From NCBI GenBank assembly GCA_021234155.1, contig JAJEKV010000038.1, positions 3,966,847 to 4,030,846 on the forward strand: DNA of 64,000 nt. The letters run 5' to 3'. Both the position numbers and the translations under genes were made by a program. The stretch comes from Isoetes taiwanensis. Lineage: Eukaryota; Streptophyta; Lycopodiopsida; Isoetales; Isoetaceae. This document shows, piece by piece, positions 31,139-42,994 of this stretch. Under the pieces are notes generated by a model. It did not search any database. It saw only the letters and a program-made list of their open reading frames with translations, and had not been told where the DNA came from. The stretch's first letter is position 1; each line of letters starts with the position of its first letter.

Positions 31139-32390
31139 TGAATATGTAGCATAATAGCGGGGGTTTTCTTTTGTGTTTTTGCGGCTTTTCACTAAGGCTT
31201 TTTCTATGATTTCGTGATGTATTCAAATGGATGTACTAATGCGTACATCTAGAGTGCACCATTTCGAGCCATTGATTTTAGCCTCTCTTTTTTCAATGGT
31301 CAACAACCAATGGCTCACAACAAAAAGCCCCTTTCTTGTCGTGTGGTGCATAATGGTCAACAACCAATGGCTCACAACAAAAGCCCTTTTTTGTGCGTGT
31401 GGTGCATAATGGTCAACAACCAATGGCTCACAACAAAAGCCCTCTTTTTGTGTGTGTGGTGCATAATGGGCACATGAAGGGCTTGAAGGGCGCATGTAGT
31501 GCAGTTTCCCGCTGGCAACCAATTTCTTATCATAACTTTTGATCGAGCTGTTTGAGGATGATTTTTATTGCGTTGGAAAGCTCTCTCGAGATCTTTTGAT
31601 AGTGTATGATATGGATATGTTTGGTTGAGTTATCTATGCTAAAACAGCAATTTTTTCGGCCGGGTTTGGTAGGCTTTCACATCCTACCGGTGATTATCTG
31701 AGGTTAGCTATTGGATATTGTTTTATGGCTCATTCGAATGAAGCTTGCAAAAAATTACCATGCATTTTTAGATTTTGAGGCAGTTATTAAAGCAGAAAAG
31801 TTTCCCACTTTGGTTTCTCACCACAAGAATCCATGGAGGCCAAAGGCTGCTGTTAAATTCCAGTTGAAAAATGTTTGTGTATGGGTGTTGCAAACTTTAT
31901 GACTTTCAGAATAATGGGATCAATCTGCTCTATCTTTATGGTAACTTTTACTTATGTTCTATTTGTTTTATTGTTGATCAAATTCAAAAGTTACAGGTGA
32001 TGAAAGCCTCAAATGAATTCTAGTTTTTTCTCTAAAATTTTTTGTCACTTGGGGGGGGGGTGGCGTCCCTAAGGCCCGAAGGGAATTTTTTTTTTTTTTT
32101 TTTTGCAACACAAACCATTAACATCCAACATATAAAAATTAAATCCCCCAACACATAACAACCAACACATAATAACCATTGACATTAACAACCAACACAT
32201 AACTACCATTGACATTAATTAACACAACCATTGGGTCCAACACATTTAAATTAAAATCCCCCTTAAACCCCCTTTGGTTTGGGTGCATATTCACACGGGA
32301 GGTGACGTAGGGCAGCGAGAGCTATTGGATAGGCATATTCACCTCTTATTCCTTAATCTACACCGTACGTAAAGTTCCTCGTTTGTGGGG
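31139..32390 (+). mobile_element. Repeat family R, longest copy (~1.25 kb)
   Basis: Begins AATATGTAGCATAATAGCGG and ends GTAAAGTTCCTCGTTTGTGG. It includes a 57-bp tandem triplet (31,295-31,463), a middle part of about 420 bp, and the same right half as 21,380-21,890 (TTGCAAACTTTATGACTTTC to CCGTACGTAAAGTTCC). It has no recognisable protein, LTRs or clear terminal inverted repeats. Shared sharp ends with internally deleted relatives suggest a non-autonomous transposable element; class uncertain. Confidence 0.6.
31295..31463 (+). repeat. 57-bp tandem triplet
   Basis: AATGGTCAACAACCAATGGC and the rest of the unit start at 31,295, 31,352 and 31,408. A fourth, broken unit starts at 31,464. The unit ends in a G+T-rich stretch (GTGTGTGGTGCAT). 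Confidence 0.85.
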
Positions 32391-32569
32391 CTGATGATAG
32401 AGTTGTTTGTGGCATCCATATGCAGGTATTCCTTTGTAACTACAACATATAATAGCAGGCCCATGCTTTGTTTGGCAAGATGCCATAATGAAAGTCTAGG
32501 AGTAGTAGTTACAATAGAAATAGTTATAATAGAATCCACTCCAAAGCTTTATTTTGTTCTGCTGTTGTT

Positions 32570-32710
32570 GCACTGTTGAGTTTCAAAGGCTGCACTAGAG
32601 GGCAGGTCCAACAAGGACCACACTCGTGCTCAACTTCAGGAATATATCAAGGAGGCTATGTTGGATCTTGCTGCACAAACATTTCTATATTTGCTCGAAA
32701 TGATCTAAAT
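32570..32710 (+). other. Short coding-like segment, unidentified
   Basis: One frame reads HTRAQLQEYIKEAMLDLAAQ then TFLYLLEM without a stop, with balanced composition, between repeat blocks. It could be an exon relic. I do not recognise the family, and no splice sites or neighbours support it. Confidence 0.2.
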
Positions 32711-33539
32711 GATTTCCAGTTTTTGGATGTATTTGATGACTTGCAACCATACTTGCAGGAAGACACAACCATTTATTTGTTCTGTACTATTTTAAAATGT
32801 TGGTTGCATTGCAGTGGGGATGTTGAAGTAGGCTAGAGGTAGATAGCAGGTCTCGTTGCTGTTAAACAACAGGTATAATGACAACAAATAATCAAGAGTC
32901 CGTAGCTGATCTTGTTCGTCGATGATAGTATGTGTAGTGTCATCAACTTAATTCTTCGTCAAACTTGAGGAGGCTTGTAAGGCACAAAAAATTTGATTGT
33001 AATATCTCCTCCCATTTCTGTTTGAATGACCAATTGCAATTGCAAGTAAGGCTTTCAAGAACATCATCCCATTGAAGCGCCATAGGCTTGATTGTTTCAT
33101 ATATTAAAAAGCATCTCTATCTTAGTTCTCTATAATCTAATTTGCTTCTTTTTTTAAATGTATCTATCCTAGAACTTTGCAAACCATACTTGAATGAGGT
33201 GAAAACTACTTATATGAAGTATTAGTCTAGAATACTAGTTGCAGCGAAGATATTTTGTCAACTGCTAAAACTATGGATTATATATATTTCATTCCAATTT
33301 CGCTGTACTTCATATTTGCACTTCAAAATAGGAAGTCTTCTCATTTCCAAGAGGCTCTTCTAGCAAATTGGGACTAAAAGCACAAGCCCCTTAATGGTTT
33401 GATTATAAGCACTTGCATGAATAGTCGTAATACATTCCTACGCAAAATAATGGTAAATGTCAATGGAATTGCTCTTATTTATTGCGATTAATTTTGCTAA
33501 ATAGTTGTTCATACGAGTAGGTTGTATGGCGATTTGGGC

Positions 33540-33800
33540 CCTTAAAGTTTATTTATGTTTGCTTTTGTTAGGGCCCGAAGGGCCCAAAGTTTATTTAATA
33601 TAACAACCAACACATAAATACCATGAATATTAATTGACATAAACCACTACATAGTTTCCGGATCGCCTGTGTCTGCTATTTGGACTTGGCCGAAAAAAGC
33701 ATCCAGACTTCCAAGCTCATGAAGCCTGCCTTTGAATTGCCCACCAAATCTTTAGACTGACTAGTATTATCTGCCAAGATCACATATTGTAGTTTCTGCA
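33540..33800. other. Partial family R block and a coding-like minus-strand segment
   Basis: At 33,560-33,650 there is a family R fragment (AAGTTTATTTAATATAACAA then CAACACATAAATACCAT). On the minus strand about 33,655-33,760 reads FGGQFKGRLHELGSLDAFFG then QVQIADTGDPETM and a stop, preceded in another frame by a TGCAG and KLQYVILADNTSQS. It may be a frameshifted last exon; family unknown. Confidence 0.25.
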
Positions 33801-36000
33801 TTCAAAAAATGAATATGGTATATGGCTATGGATAACTAAGACAGATTGTAAAAAACAAGCGAGAGCCTATAGGTTCAGGTTTTGAGAGAAAGAATACAAA
33901 ACTTGAAAGTTTTTTAATACCATAATGACGTGCTCAATGAGATGTACAATCTCTAAAAACAAGTCCACGAAAATGAACTCCATAGTTCAAATTCTCTACT
34001 TGGAGGGACTGGTGCTGGCCATAATCACAGGGATTGTTGAAGACAAGCAAGCTAGAACAAGCTCAGGTCTGACTAACAAGGTTAGTGGCTCACAAGCAAA
34101 TCTCAGTGCCAGTTTGGTTCATTCTCCTTGAATCCAAACCATTCCACCGGCTTTTTTATATTCCTATATGTCGTTATATTATGGTATTTTGAAGGTATTC
34201 TGTAGATGGTGCTCCGCCAGCAAGGAATTGAATTTTATCTAAGCTATGGTAAATATCTACAGTCATATGCATTACACAAAATCATCTCCAAAATCCTAAA
34301 GATTACATAAAGGCATCTAACAAATCATAAAGATGACATGAAATGCATGAAAGACATTGTATTTAGTACCGTGCTTGGCCTTTCCATTCGAAACTGTTAC
34401 CACTTCGATCCATCTCTTTGCCGGAGGCAGAGATTGCTCTGCCAATAACCCCTTGCCCCACACTAAGCGGCATAATCATAAGAGGGGAATATTTTCTCTT
34501 GCAGCATAATCTGCTTCATTATAAACTACTCCCCATCTGTTTTTTAGCTGTTCTTCACGCCCCTGTTCTTCCTCTTACAAGAGAATTAACTTTTTTCAGC
34601 CATATCCACAGGGGCTTGAAGATGCTCAGGGCGCTTGACCCTTGCACAACATCAAAATTCATGCCGGTTGTGCAGTTCCAACAGCAGCGACGGGCAACAG
34701 GGCTGACCGCCAATTTACTGGCAACAGCCACTTTGGAGGAGTTTTTGGTATATTCTAGGCATATGCCAGCATATACTTAGAATATGCCAAAACCCCATAT
34801 GAGCATCCCCAGGGGCAACCCAAAAATATCAATTGTTTTGTCAAATGCTTGTCAAGTCCACACATGGGGGAGGGTCACCAGTAGTGGACTATGGTCTAAT
34901 AGTGGGCCATGCGGCTCAATACAATTTTTTGTCTCAATCTCAACCATGGAATAAAAGTAGGTAAAAAAAAAAAAGGCCCAATCTTAATCATCCAATCTTG
35001 ATCCACACTACACAATAGAGTACTTGAATGTTTGTTTTATTTATATATAGATCCATTTCATATGGGCTTATACGTACCCTATTTTTTTTTTCAAGAAAAG
35101 TATATGCCTTTTAATTCACAAAAATAATTTATTTTTAATGTTTCCTTGTTCGTGATTCTTAAGTGGTCCACTATTGGTATCCCTCCCTCCCAAAAGATCA
35201 GATTTAGATTTTAATCATCAAAACTACAACCCTAGGATGTCTCTATCCAAGAATATGATGTATTTGAATTTGCTAATCTTCTCAAGGTTTACTTATTACC
35301 TCTTTGTAGATTTAGAAATCAAGATTCCCAGTTTTATAAATTCATGGAAGATCATATTCTTTAATCATCAAGATCAGATTTAGATTTTAATCATCAAACT
35401 ACAACCCTAGGACGTCTTTATCATTATTGACATAATACTAATGATTCTACAGCTTCACTTGCAGATTTACCTAATGTGCATGTGCACAAAAAATAGATAC
35501 TTTTCTTGTGAGATAGAAGATGATTTTATGGGTAGAGATTTGTGGCAAAGTCTACATTTCGAAACTGCAGATACTCTAAGAAAGGTTGCATCAAGAAATT
35601 GTATTGTATTGTTACTTTGCAAGGCACTTATGCTGAGACACGTAGTTAACTTACAAAAATATAACGTGAAGAAACCTGAGACTTCAAAGATCCAAATCTC
35701 TTAGTGAGAGCTCTCAAAACAGTGCTATCTTGCCTCAAATGTTGGTTGTCTGCCTCATTTGCAAAATCCAAATGCTCTCATTTGCAAAATCCAAATGCTT
35801 TTGCTAATGACACAGACCATCTAAGCAAATCACATTATGGTAAACAATTTGAGATTAACTTCCTATAGTCGAAATGTTTAAGCTTAGAGTTCAAAACCAA
35901 ACCTCCAATTCTTTTAGCACACTACATTAAGACAACATATATGCTCATTTTAAAAGGTACATAACCTTTCTGCAATAGTTCGAGACACCCTTTCTTTGCT
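33800..36000. other. No gene recognised
   Basis: AT-rich with short frames. A duplicated phrase (AGATCAGATTTAGATTTTAA, TCATCAAAACTACAACCCTA) occurs at 35,190-35,235 and 35,370-35,410. Confidence 0.4.
34742..34832. repeat. MITE-like hairpin, copy 1
   Basis: TTTTGGTATATTCTA (34743-34757) pairs with TAGAATATGCCAAAA (34778-34792), with one mismatch over 15 bp. It is followed by CCAGGGGCAACCCAAAA. A related hairpin followed by the same GGGCAACCCAAAAA word lies at 60,311-60,414. Confidence 0.5.
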
Positions 36001-36094
36001 CCAAGACGACAAGGAGCAAAATCTTGCAGCAAATTCTTTGCTAGTAGAGGAATAGGTGTTCTTCCTCAGACAAACAAGCTCATGTACCTGGTTA

Positions 36095-36215
36095 ACATTT
36101 GTGAAGTATGATGCTCCATTAAGTCCCTCTACTGCTGGAATACTTTTGGAGTATATAGATGGTGGACTACTTGGTGACCTACTTAAGAAAAAGAAAGCAA
36201 TTCCAGTCCACTATT
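36095..36215 (+). pseudogene. MAPK kinase-like catalytic fragment
   Basis: One frame reads FVKYDAPLSPSTAGILLEYI followed by DGGLLGDLLKKKKAIP. It resembles the hinge and following helix of plant MAPKKs (FYGAFYxPxxxxIxLEYMDGGSLADLLKxxKxIPE), best the MKK3 type. The preceding bases also fit a degraded GLVNFHG-like stretch. No glycine loop, VAIK lysine or HRD/DFG motif was found nearby, so this is a small relic. Other kinases with a similar hinge cannot be excluded. Confidence 0.45.
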
Positions 36216-36605
36216 GGCGGTGATGTAAGCAGGAAAGGATACATTGAATGTTACCTCGTGTATGCAACTTTATTTGGGGGTGGAAATGAAGCAGGTCCGG
36301 TGGTTAAGATTATGGTCTAAATGCATCAAACCTAAGTGGTGTAGATTGATCAAAATTGGTATGTAATGCCATTTTGGTAATTAAATTTGATGTGTAGGGG
36401 TATTTTGGTAATTCAGTTTAGTGTGTAGAGGCAAATTGGTAATTTATTTATATATTTATTTGAGTCAGGGGTATTTTGGTAATTTTGAAACTTATAAGGG
36501 CGTTTTAGAAATTACATAAACTCATAGTGGCATTTTGGTAGTTCTCTCTAAAATACATTATGGAATTGAGTTTTGGCCGAAGGGACCAGTCGTGTTTGTT
36601 TGCGC

Positions 36606-37190
36606 ATTCATATTGGCTTAAATGTTGGCACATTTGGCCAATATTAGAAAACCACTACATTTATTTTGGGAAACAGTGCTTAAGATTTTGTGGTGAAAGT
36701 TAGATTAGTTGCAAGAGGGAACATGAGGAGGTTAGACATTGTGTTGAAGGCGACTTGTCAACGTTGACATCATTGTATTGTAAGACCACATCAGATTTAT
36801 TTGTAGGCAATGGTAAGTGACAGTGATAAAATAATGGTCAAGGTTTTATGGTGAAAATTAGACCAGTTGCAAGAGGAAACATGGGGAGATTAGACCTTGT
36901 GTTGAAGGCAACTTATCAACATTGACATCATATGTTGTAAGATCATATACTTAATTGTTTGGGCAATGGTTAAAATTGCATGATTGAGATGGAAGGCCAA
37001 GATGAAGTGGTGCAAATGGAGGGTCAAAATTAAGTGGTGGTGGAGATGGAAGGTGTTGATTAAGTGGTGCAATGGAGGGTTGAGATTAAGTGGTACTAGG
37101 AGCTTTGAATGGCCTAGATTGAACTTTGTATTGTTATTTTAAAGAACAAAATCTCTCTCTCTTTGGCTCGTGGCAGAATGCAGACTCTTT
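36606..37190 (+). repeat. Dispersed repeat S, copy 1
   Basis: Contains TGTTGGCACATTTGGCCAA, then two tandem units with TTGCAAGAGG(G/A)AACATG at about 36,710 and 36,870, and GCCTAGATTGAACTTTGTAT near 37,110. Matches 38,170-39,360. A run of TTTTGGTAATT words lies upstream (36,370-36,545). Confidence 0.65.
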
Positions 37191-37379
37191 CTAGCATTTG
37201 GGTCCAAAAATACTTCAATATGGAGGTTGCAATGATGGGGTTGGGGCACCGGAGAAAGTATGGCAAAAACTATGATAAGGATCTGGATAGGATTGGTGGT
37301 ATACAAGGCTTCAGTATATTTTTTCGTTGTTCCTGGAGCACGGAGGAGATCGACAATGGCCTAAATTAGACATTGGTAG

Positions 37380-38160
37380 TTAACCTCCTAATTCCCCTTG
37401 GGACTAGGTGGGTTCTAGTGTGCTCATTGATGATTTGGACATAAGGTCCGTTAAGGTGTTTTCTTTCCTTTTATTAATATAAAATACACACGGGAGATAA
37501 TCCAACATAAACCAAATAACCAATAGGGTTGTCATTGTGAGATAAAATTCAAAGAATTTCAGCAAAAGTTGCACTTCTGGTTAGGCAAGCCTGCCAAAAA
37601 AAAATTGAACTTGCATCCTTAGGGCAATCGAATTAAAGTCCCCACTACTAAACTTGATACCCATCGTACTCAAACCCATGACATCGAGCATAGTGACTTT
37701 AAGGTTCTATCACTGGACCAATCCCTAGAGGTCAACATCATCCAAACTGTGTATTTTCTATATGGTCATCTTCATGTATGAAATTACTTTGCAAGTATTC
37801 AGTTTTGCTTACACATGTATACACTAATTTACAGCTAGAACCTTGAATATAAAAGTAGATTGAGCTCGTTATTATACTATAGAGCGTGTGAGTATTGCTT
37901 ATTGTCTATAAGATCCTCTCTTTTGGTCGCCAATAGGTTAATAAATGAAAGCTTGTGGAAATTCTTGTTGAAAAGGAACACTGACAGAAGGTGTTGGAGG
38001 GCTTCCAAAGAATTTTTGAGTATTTTGCAATATTGAGAGTTGTTAATGAAACATAATACTGATGTGCTTAATGAAATTAAAATTGACATGAACAGCAAGG
38101 AACCAATTTGAATTATATCATCATCTTAGATTATTATGCAACGGTAATAAACTTTCAATT
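37380..38160. other. No gene recognised
   Basis: AT-rich with short frames only and no repeats obvious by eye. Confidence 0.4.
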
Positions 38161-38293
38161 TTCCACATGGATTGTTGGCTCGAATGTTGGCACATTTGGC
38201 CAACATTAAAAAACCACTATATTTATTTGATTGGGCAATGATAAAAGGATGTACTAGCAAGATTTTATGGTGAAAGTTAGATCAATTGCAAGA

Positions 38294-38325
38294 GGAATAG
38301 AATAGAATAGAATAGAATAGAATAG
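38294..38325 (-). repeat. (TTCTA)n pentanucleotide tail
   Basis: Six consecutive units, read as GAATA on the plus strand. It lies exactly at the junction where repeat S is interrupted, as expected for a retroposon tail. Confidence 0.85.
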
Positions 38326-38880
38326 TTTTTTTAACGTCCACGGAGACCAATAGGTCATGGGACCCATACAATGGGCTAGTACAATCATTACTACTAGGAT
38401 TAAAAAACCCCTGCCTCGAAAGGTTTTCAAGGGAAAAACCTTTGCCGAGGGAAAAACCTTTGCAGTAATGATGATACTAGACAAGCGGAGATAATGACTA
38501 CTGAGGGCTCAGTAATTGCAGACGTTTATCTAGAACCTCAAGTATGTATAAGGAACCTCTATACGACTTTGCCTAAGATTTTAGAATATGAAATACGGAG
38601 GCTCGAACCTCTACTAAAATAACTCAATGTCCTAATAAGACTACTTTAACCAATATACGCAGTAAGCTATTATTTTTTATCTTGAATCTATATTTTTTTT
38701 AACAACCCATTCTATTGTTTTAGGGATAAACCTCTATACAGCTTGGCCTAAAATTTTAGAATATGAAATACGGGGGTTCGAACCCTCTACTAAAATAACA
38801 GTCTTAATAAGACTACTTTAACCAATATACCTAGTGAGCTAATACGATTATTTTTTATCTTGAATGTATATATATTTTTT
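38296..38880 (-). mobile_element. tRNA-derived SINE-like element, duplicated head, (TTCTA)n tail
   Basis: On the minus strand the head has a box A-like AGGTATATTGGTTAAAG (rc of about 38,818-38,836) and, about 45 nt on, a box B GGGTTCGAACCC (rc of about 38,775-38,788). A second head copy lies at about 38,560-38,690 with GAGGTTCGAGCCTCCG. The body carries the CCCTGCCTCGAAAGG-type words shared with 19.6 and 23.5 kb. It ends at 38,294-38,325 in six units of the pentamer that reads TTCTA on this strand. Internal Pol III boxes at one end and a simple-repeat tail at the other are the two hallmarks of a SINE. Confidence 0.65.
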
Positions 38881-39508
38881 TTATAACAACCCATCAATTA
38901 GGGATATATGGTCTATGGTTTCAGGAATTGTTATTTTTACATCCATATCAAATCCCGCTAGAACCCCCTGTTATTTTGCAACATATTTGTTTGGGCAATA
39001 GTAAATGATGGTAATAAAGTAATGGTTTTTTATTTTATGGCGAAACTTAGACCAGTTGCAAGAGGGAACATGGGGAGATTAGACCTTGTGTCGAAGGCAA
39101 CTTGTGAACATTGAAATCATAATGTTGTGAGACCATATACTTAATTATTTAGGCAATGGTTAAAATTGTACAATTGAAATGGAAGTGCAAATGAGGGTCA
39201 AAATTAAGTGGTGGAGATAGGTGGTGTTGACTAGGTGGTGCAATGGAGGGTTGAGATTACGTGGTGCTAGGAGCTTTGGACGGCCTAGATTGAACTTTAT
39301 ATTGTATAAGTATTTTGAAAAAAAAGAAGCTCCCTCTCTCTACTTCATGGGAGAATGCATGTTCTATTGGCTTAATGGCAAAGCTAAAGGAGGAAGCTGT
39401 GTACTCCATCGTTTATTATGCCTGTGCCTCAGGTTAATTTATATGCCTTGGTTCATTGCATGGTAAAATGCTTTGGCAGCCTCTGCTTCAGCCGAAAGCA
39501 CCACCTCA

Positions 39509-39640
39509 GCATTATCCCATACAATGGCCCTCTTCATAAAAATTATGTAGTACATAATTGGATTTTCTATGCTGCATTATCTCATGCAATGGCCCTCCTC
39601 ATAAAAATTATGTAGTACATAATTGGATTTTCTATGCTGC
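39509..39640 (+). repeat. 65-bp tandem duplication
   Basis: The unit starting GCATTATCCCATACAATGGC begins at 39,509 and again at 39,574 with three differences. It ends at GCTGC 39,640. Confidence 0.85.
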
Positions 39641-39649
39641 TTGACTGTA

Positions 39650-42600
39650 ATGTTTACCCACCCATTGTTATTCTCCCCAACACTAAAAAAAAATCCGTTG
39701 TAGATGCTAAACCATCTTGTCCGATAGTAGGCATGGGCTAAACCATATTGTCAGAAAGGGCATGTTCTCTAGCAGTTCAAGTTGTATGCCTTTGGTTGGG
39801 CAATTGCCTGTTGCTAAAATCGTGGTACAATTTACGAGCAAGTATGGTTAACAAAATTCAAACGTAACCGCTGGAAGTAATTTTCAAGACACCTTCTTAC
39901 ACGACATTGAAAAGGACTGAAATGTGAAATACATTTCTCCTTTGCAGGAGTTCCGTGTTATGGCAGCAGTAGACTTCACAAACAGACTAAAGATACACAC
40001 TTATGATGCTTTAATCCTTCGAATTTGCTTCTGTACGTTTTTGTTTAGGGAGCAGAGTTTAAGCCATGACAGACCATAAACCTGCATTAAAATATCAGAA
40101 GAAGAAGCAGGCCTCATTGGAAATTAGCCTGAAACAGAAATATGGAGGCATCCTGGTGGAATGCTCCTGTTTTACCCTGCAGCTCAAGACTTTACATCTT
40201 CCTATTTCAGCTCATAGTTGATATCTGCTTTCCGAGAAATTCTTATTATGAAACAAGTTGTTCACGAAATATCTGCATCCATTTTTTGACTGAGTCTTTG
40301 TTTGGCTACTGAAGATATACATTTATTCCCTTCATTGGCTGATTTCCTCACACAACACCCAGCCTTCATGTTGTACTTAAATAAGAAAGAGAAGACCTAG
40401 ACTTCTTATCATCTTGCATTTATGAGTTCAAGGCAATGCAACCTCATAGGCATGGAGCACTGACCTTTATAAAGAACACATGTTTCATATTTTGTCTAGC
40501 ATGCCGTATGTCAAAGTAAAAAATACGCATTTTTGCCATTTTGCTGTAGATATTGGAACTAGGAGGTTTGATTCCTTCAAATATTGAGGGAAACTAGACA
40601 TTTTCAGGTCCCCACTAGCCTGTTACATGAGGTCATGCTGACATGTTTGATTTCTATAGCTACTTCTTTTGGCGACAACACGGAATAAAATATATGCATG
40701 CTTACTGAATTTGGTTGGCACACTGACATATGCACATGCTAGACTGGTTATGGTACAAAAATATTCTATTACTGCAGGAAAGGCAAGAGGTCAAGGTCAA
40801 GATCATCTTTAACACACATGTTGGGTACCTTAGAAGACCAAAAGCGCGTTGCTTATACGCTGCATTTCAACTGAAAGCATAAAGACATACCTTTGTTTGT
40901 TATTTAGAACAGAGCACATAGAGCAGGCCTGCTGAGCGCTGAAGAATCACAAAAGGCCTGGAAAAGAAGGAGAATTAGTATGGCAGTTGAAAAGGTTCAG
41001 CAATGCAGCAGTTACACTAGTCTGAGAGATATAGTTGGTGCATCTGATATGCCTGTTTGCAAAATAGAAATGAAGAACCATTTAGTGGAGCAGGCAGCCA
41101 AGGCTTACCTCAGACCCTTGGCTCACAATAAGATGAACAGAAAGAGGAAAAACTGTGACTTTTTTCTTGGTTTGCAACCGCTGGCTGCAGCAACTACCAG
41201 TTTGGGGCCCCTTTGTGCCATCAAAATCACCCGTTTGGTATTCCGCATGTTGCTCGTTAAAATCTGTAACATGGCCAAATAGTTCCAGATGTTCTGAATT
41301 TGAGTTAAAAATATAGCTGGCATCAACCAATCCAGTAGACATAATGCTTTTGACCTAAAATTGGTTTGCAACCAAGTGACTGGGATCAATGTATAAAGAA
41401 TTTTCGGAAAATTCAAGTGGAACATACAATGAAGGAGATGCCAGAGCCGCCAGAGCTCAATTTGCAGATCTCTTGCGCGGAAATGCCGCCAGAGCTTGAT
41501 TTGCCTTCTTAGTCGACCTAAGAAGCTGCATTCGATACTGTAATGAAAATAATCAATCAATACATACTTCTTTAAGTTTTATTTGTATTGATCTGGCCGA
41601 CTAGGCCTCTCCGTACCGAAAGAGTTTGAATAGATCGTTGGCTCGGCAGATTCGACCACCGAAAAGGTCTTTCCTTAATGAAGAAGTCGTTTTGGCCTTT
41701 TCAGTGCATATACACATTTCAGTAGTCAATTTGCATTCAACAAACTATATAGTCTCAGCGGCACTAAGTTAGTATCATCGTCCGAAATTAGAAATTGCCA
41801 TGACAAGTAAAAATGGCTGCTTATATTTAAGGTTACCGGAAATACGCTTCTACATACGATACTTGAAAGGCTAAAAAAATTCAGGGTAGTGTTTGAGAGC
41901 GAAGAAGAAGTAAAGGTTGAAATATGGGGCACCTACCCAAGTCTACACTAGGACGTCCAAGAGAGTAGTTCAAGAAGGAGTCATGTAGCTATCCTCATCT
42001 CACATTTGCAGATGGGTGCACCCCTGCCATGTGGTTGTGTATCGTTCCCTTAAAGTAAATAAAGTCTATTTTTTATCTCTCAAAAAAAAAAAAACTTATA
42101 GTGTAGTTTTCTGGAAATCCTTAGAAAATTTTATAAAAAGGGCCTGAAAAAATGCCGGAATTTTTTTTTGTTATCGATTTTTTTTTTAAAATGGCCGGAT
42201 TTTTCAGGGTCGAACCCCTCCTATTTCGAACCCGGACTAGTATACATCCTTGTGGAACTAAAAGGTGTTGTTCCACCATCGTGAAATTTTAGGTCCTGTT
42301 TCCATGAGCTCGAAAACGCCCTATACTTGGAAGCCGGGGCGTATCAAAATCCGTTCCCGTGCTCTGCCTAAACTGGCCTTGGCGCCTACGTGGCCCAGGA
42401 ATTGCCCTGGACTCTCAGAAGTGGGGGCTACCCTTATGGGCAACCCTGGCCAGGTTGCTGCCAGTGAGATGAGCTCCACCATTGACTATGTAGACTCTCT
42501 CCGTGTTCTTCCATCGACCTGTTCTTCGATAAGCTTGGTTGTTGCAGGTTATTCATCAGAGTTAGGAACTCCGCTTCATGAAAACAAGCCACAGAAAATG

Positions 42601-42900
42601 CCCCGACTTGGGCGCACGTGACCAAGCCAAGCCAGGTTCGGAAGAAGCTCATGGAAACGCACCCTTACTTACATAGGAAAGGGTATTGGAGTTGATGGAA
42701 AAAAACACACACACAAACCATGTTCTTTCATTTCAGCTTTAGTCTCTTGGTGTAGCTTTCTCTAATTGGCCTTCCTATTTTTATAGTTGTTGCATACACT
42801 TTCAGAAAAGACCGAAACATGGCTCGAAAATATGAAGCCCACCGGGCCTTTTTTTACTTTTATGGCTGCTTCATACACTTTTAGGAAAGACCGATACATG
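39650..42900. other. No gene identified; one possible small coding exon
   Basis: At 40,980 an ATG opens a 100-codon plus-strand frame whose first half (MAVEKVQQCSSYTSLRDIVG, then KNHLVEQAAKAYLRP) looks coding, but I do not recognise it and no further exon was found. The opposite strand is also open for 80-140 codons at 41,080-41,560. The region 42,240-42,660 is GC-richer with no recognised domain. Otherwise AT-rich non-coding. Confidence 0.3.
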
Positions 42901-42994
42901 GGTCGAAAATAAGGGGTTTCCTCCCCGAAAAATTGCCCATTTTTTAAATTTTCGGCCATCCCGAGAAGTTCTTGGCATGAATCTAAGAAGAATA

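Larger units (their letters stand above)
38170..39360 (+). repeat. Dispersed repeat S, copy 2, split by a SINE-like insertion
   Basis: The left part (38,170-38,295) matches 36,615-36,735 and the right part (about 38,985-39,360) matches 36,790-37,190. About 690 bp of unrelated sequence, the SINE-like block below, lies between. Confidence 0.6.

Noticed and set aside
38760-38840. A functional tRNA gene at the box A/box B motifs
   Set aside because: The sequence between the boxes does not form acceptor and anticodon stems as far as I can fold it by eye, and it is part of a repeat with a simple-sequence tail. A SINE head fits better.
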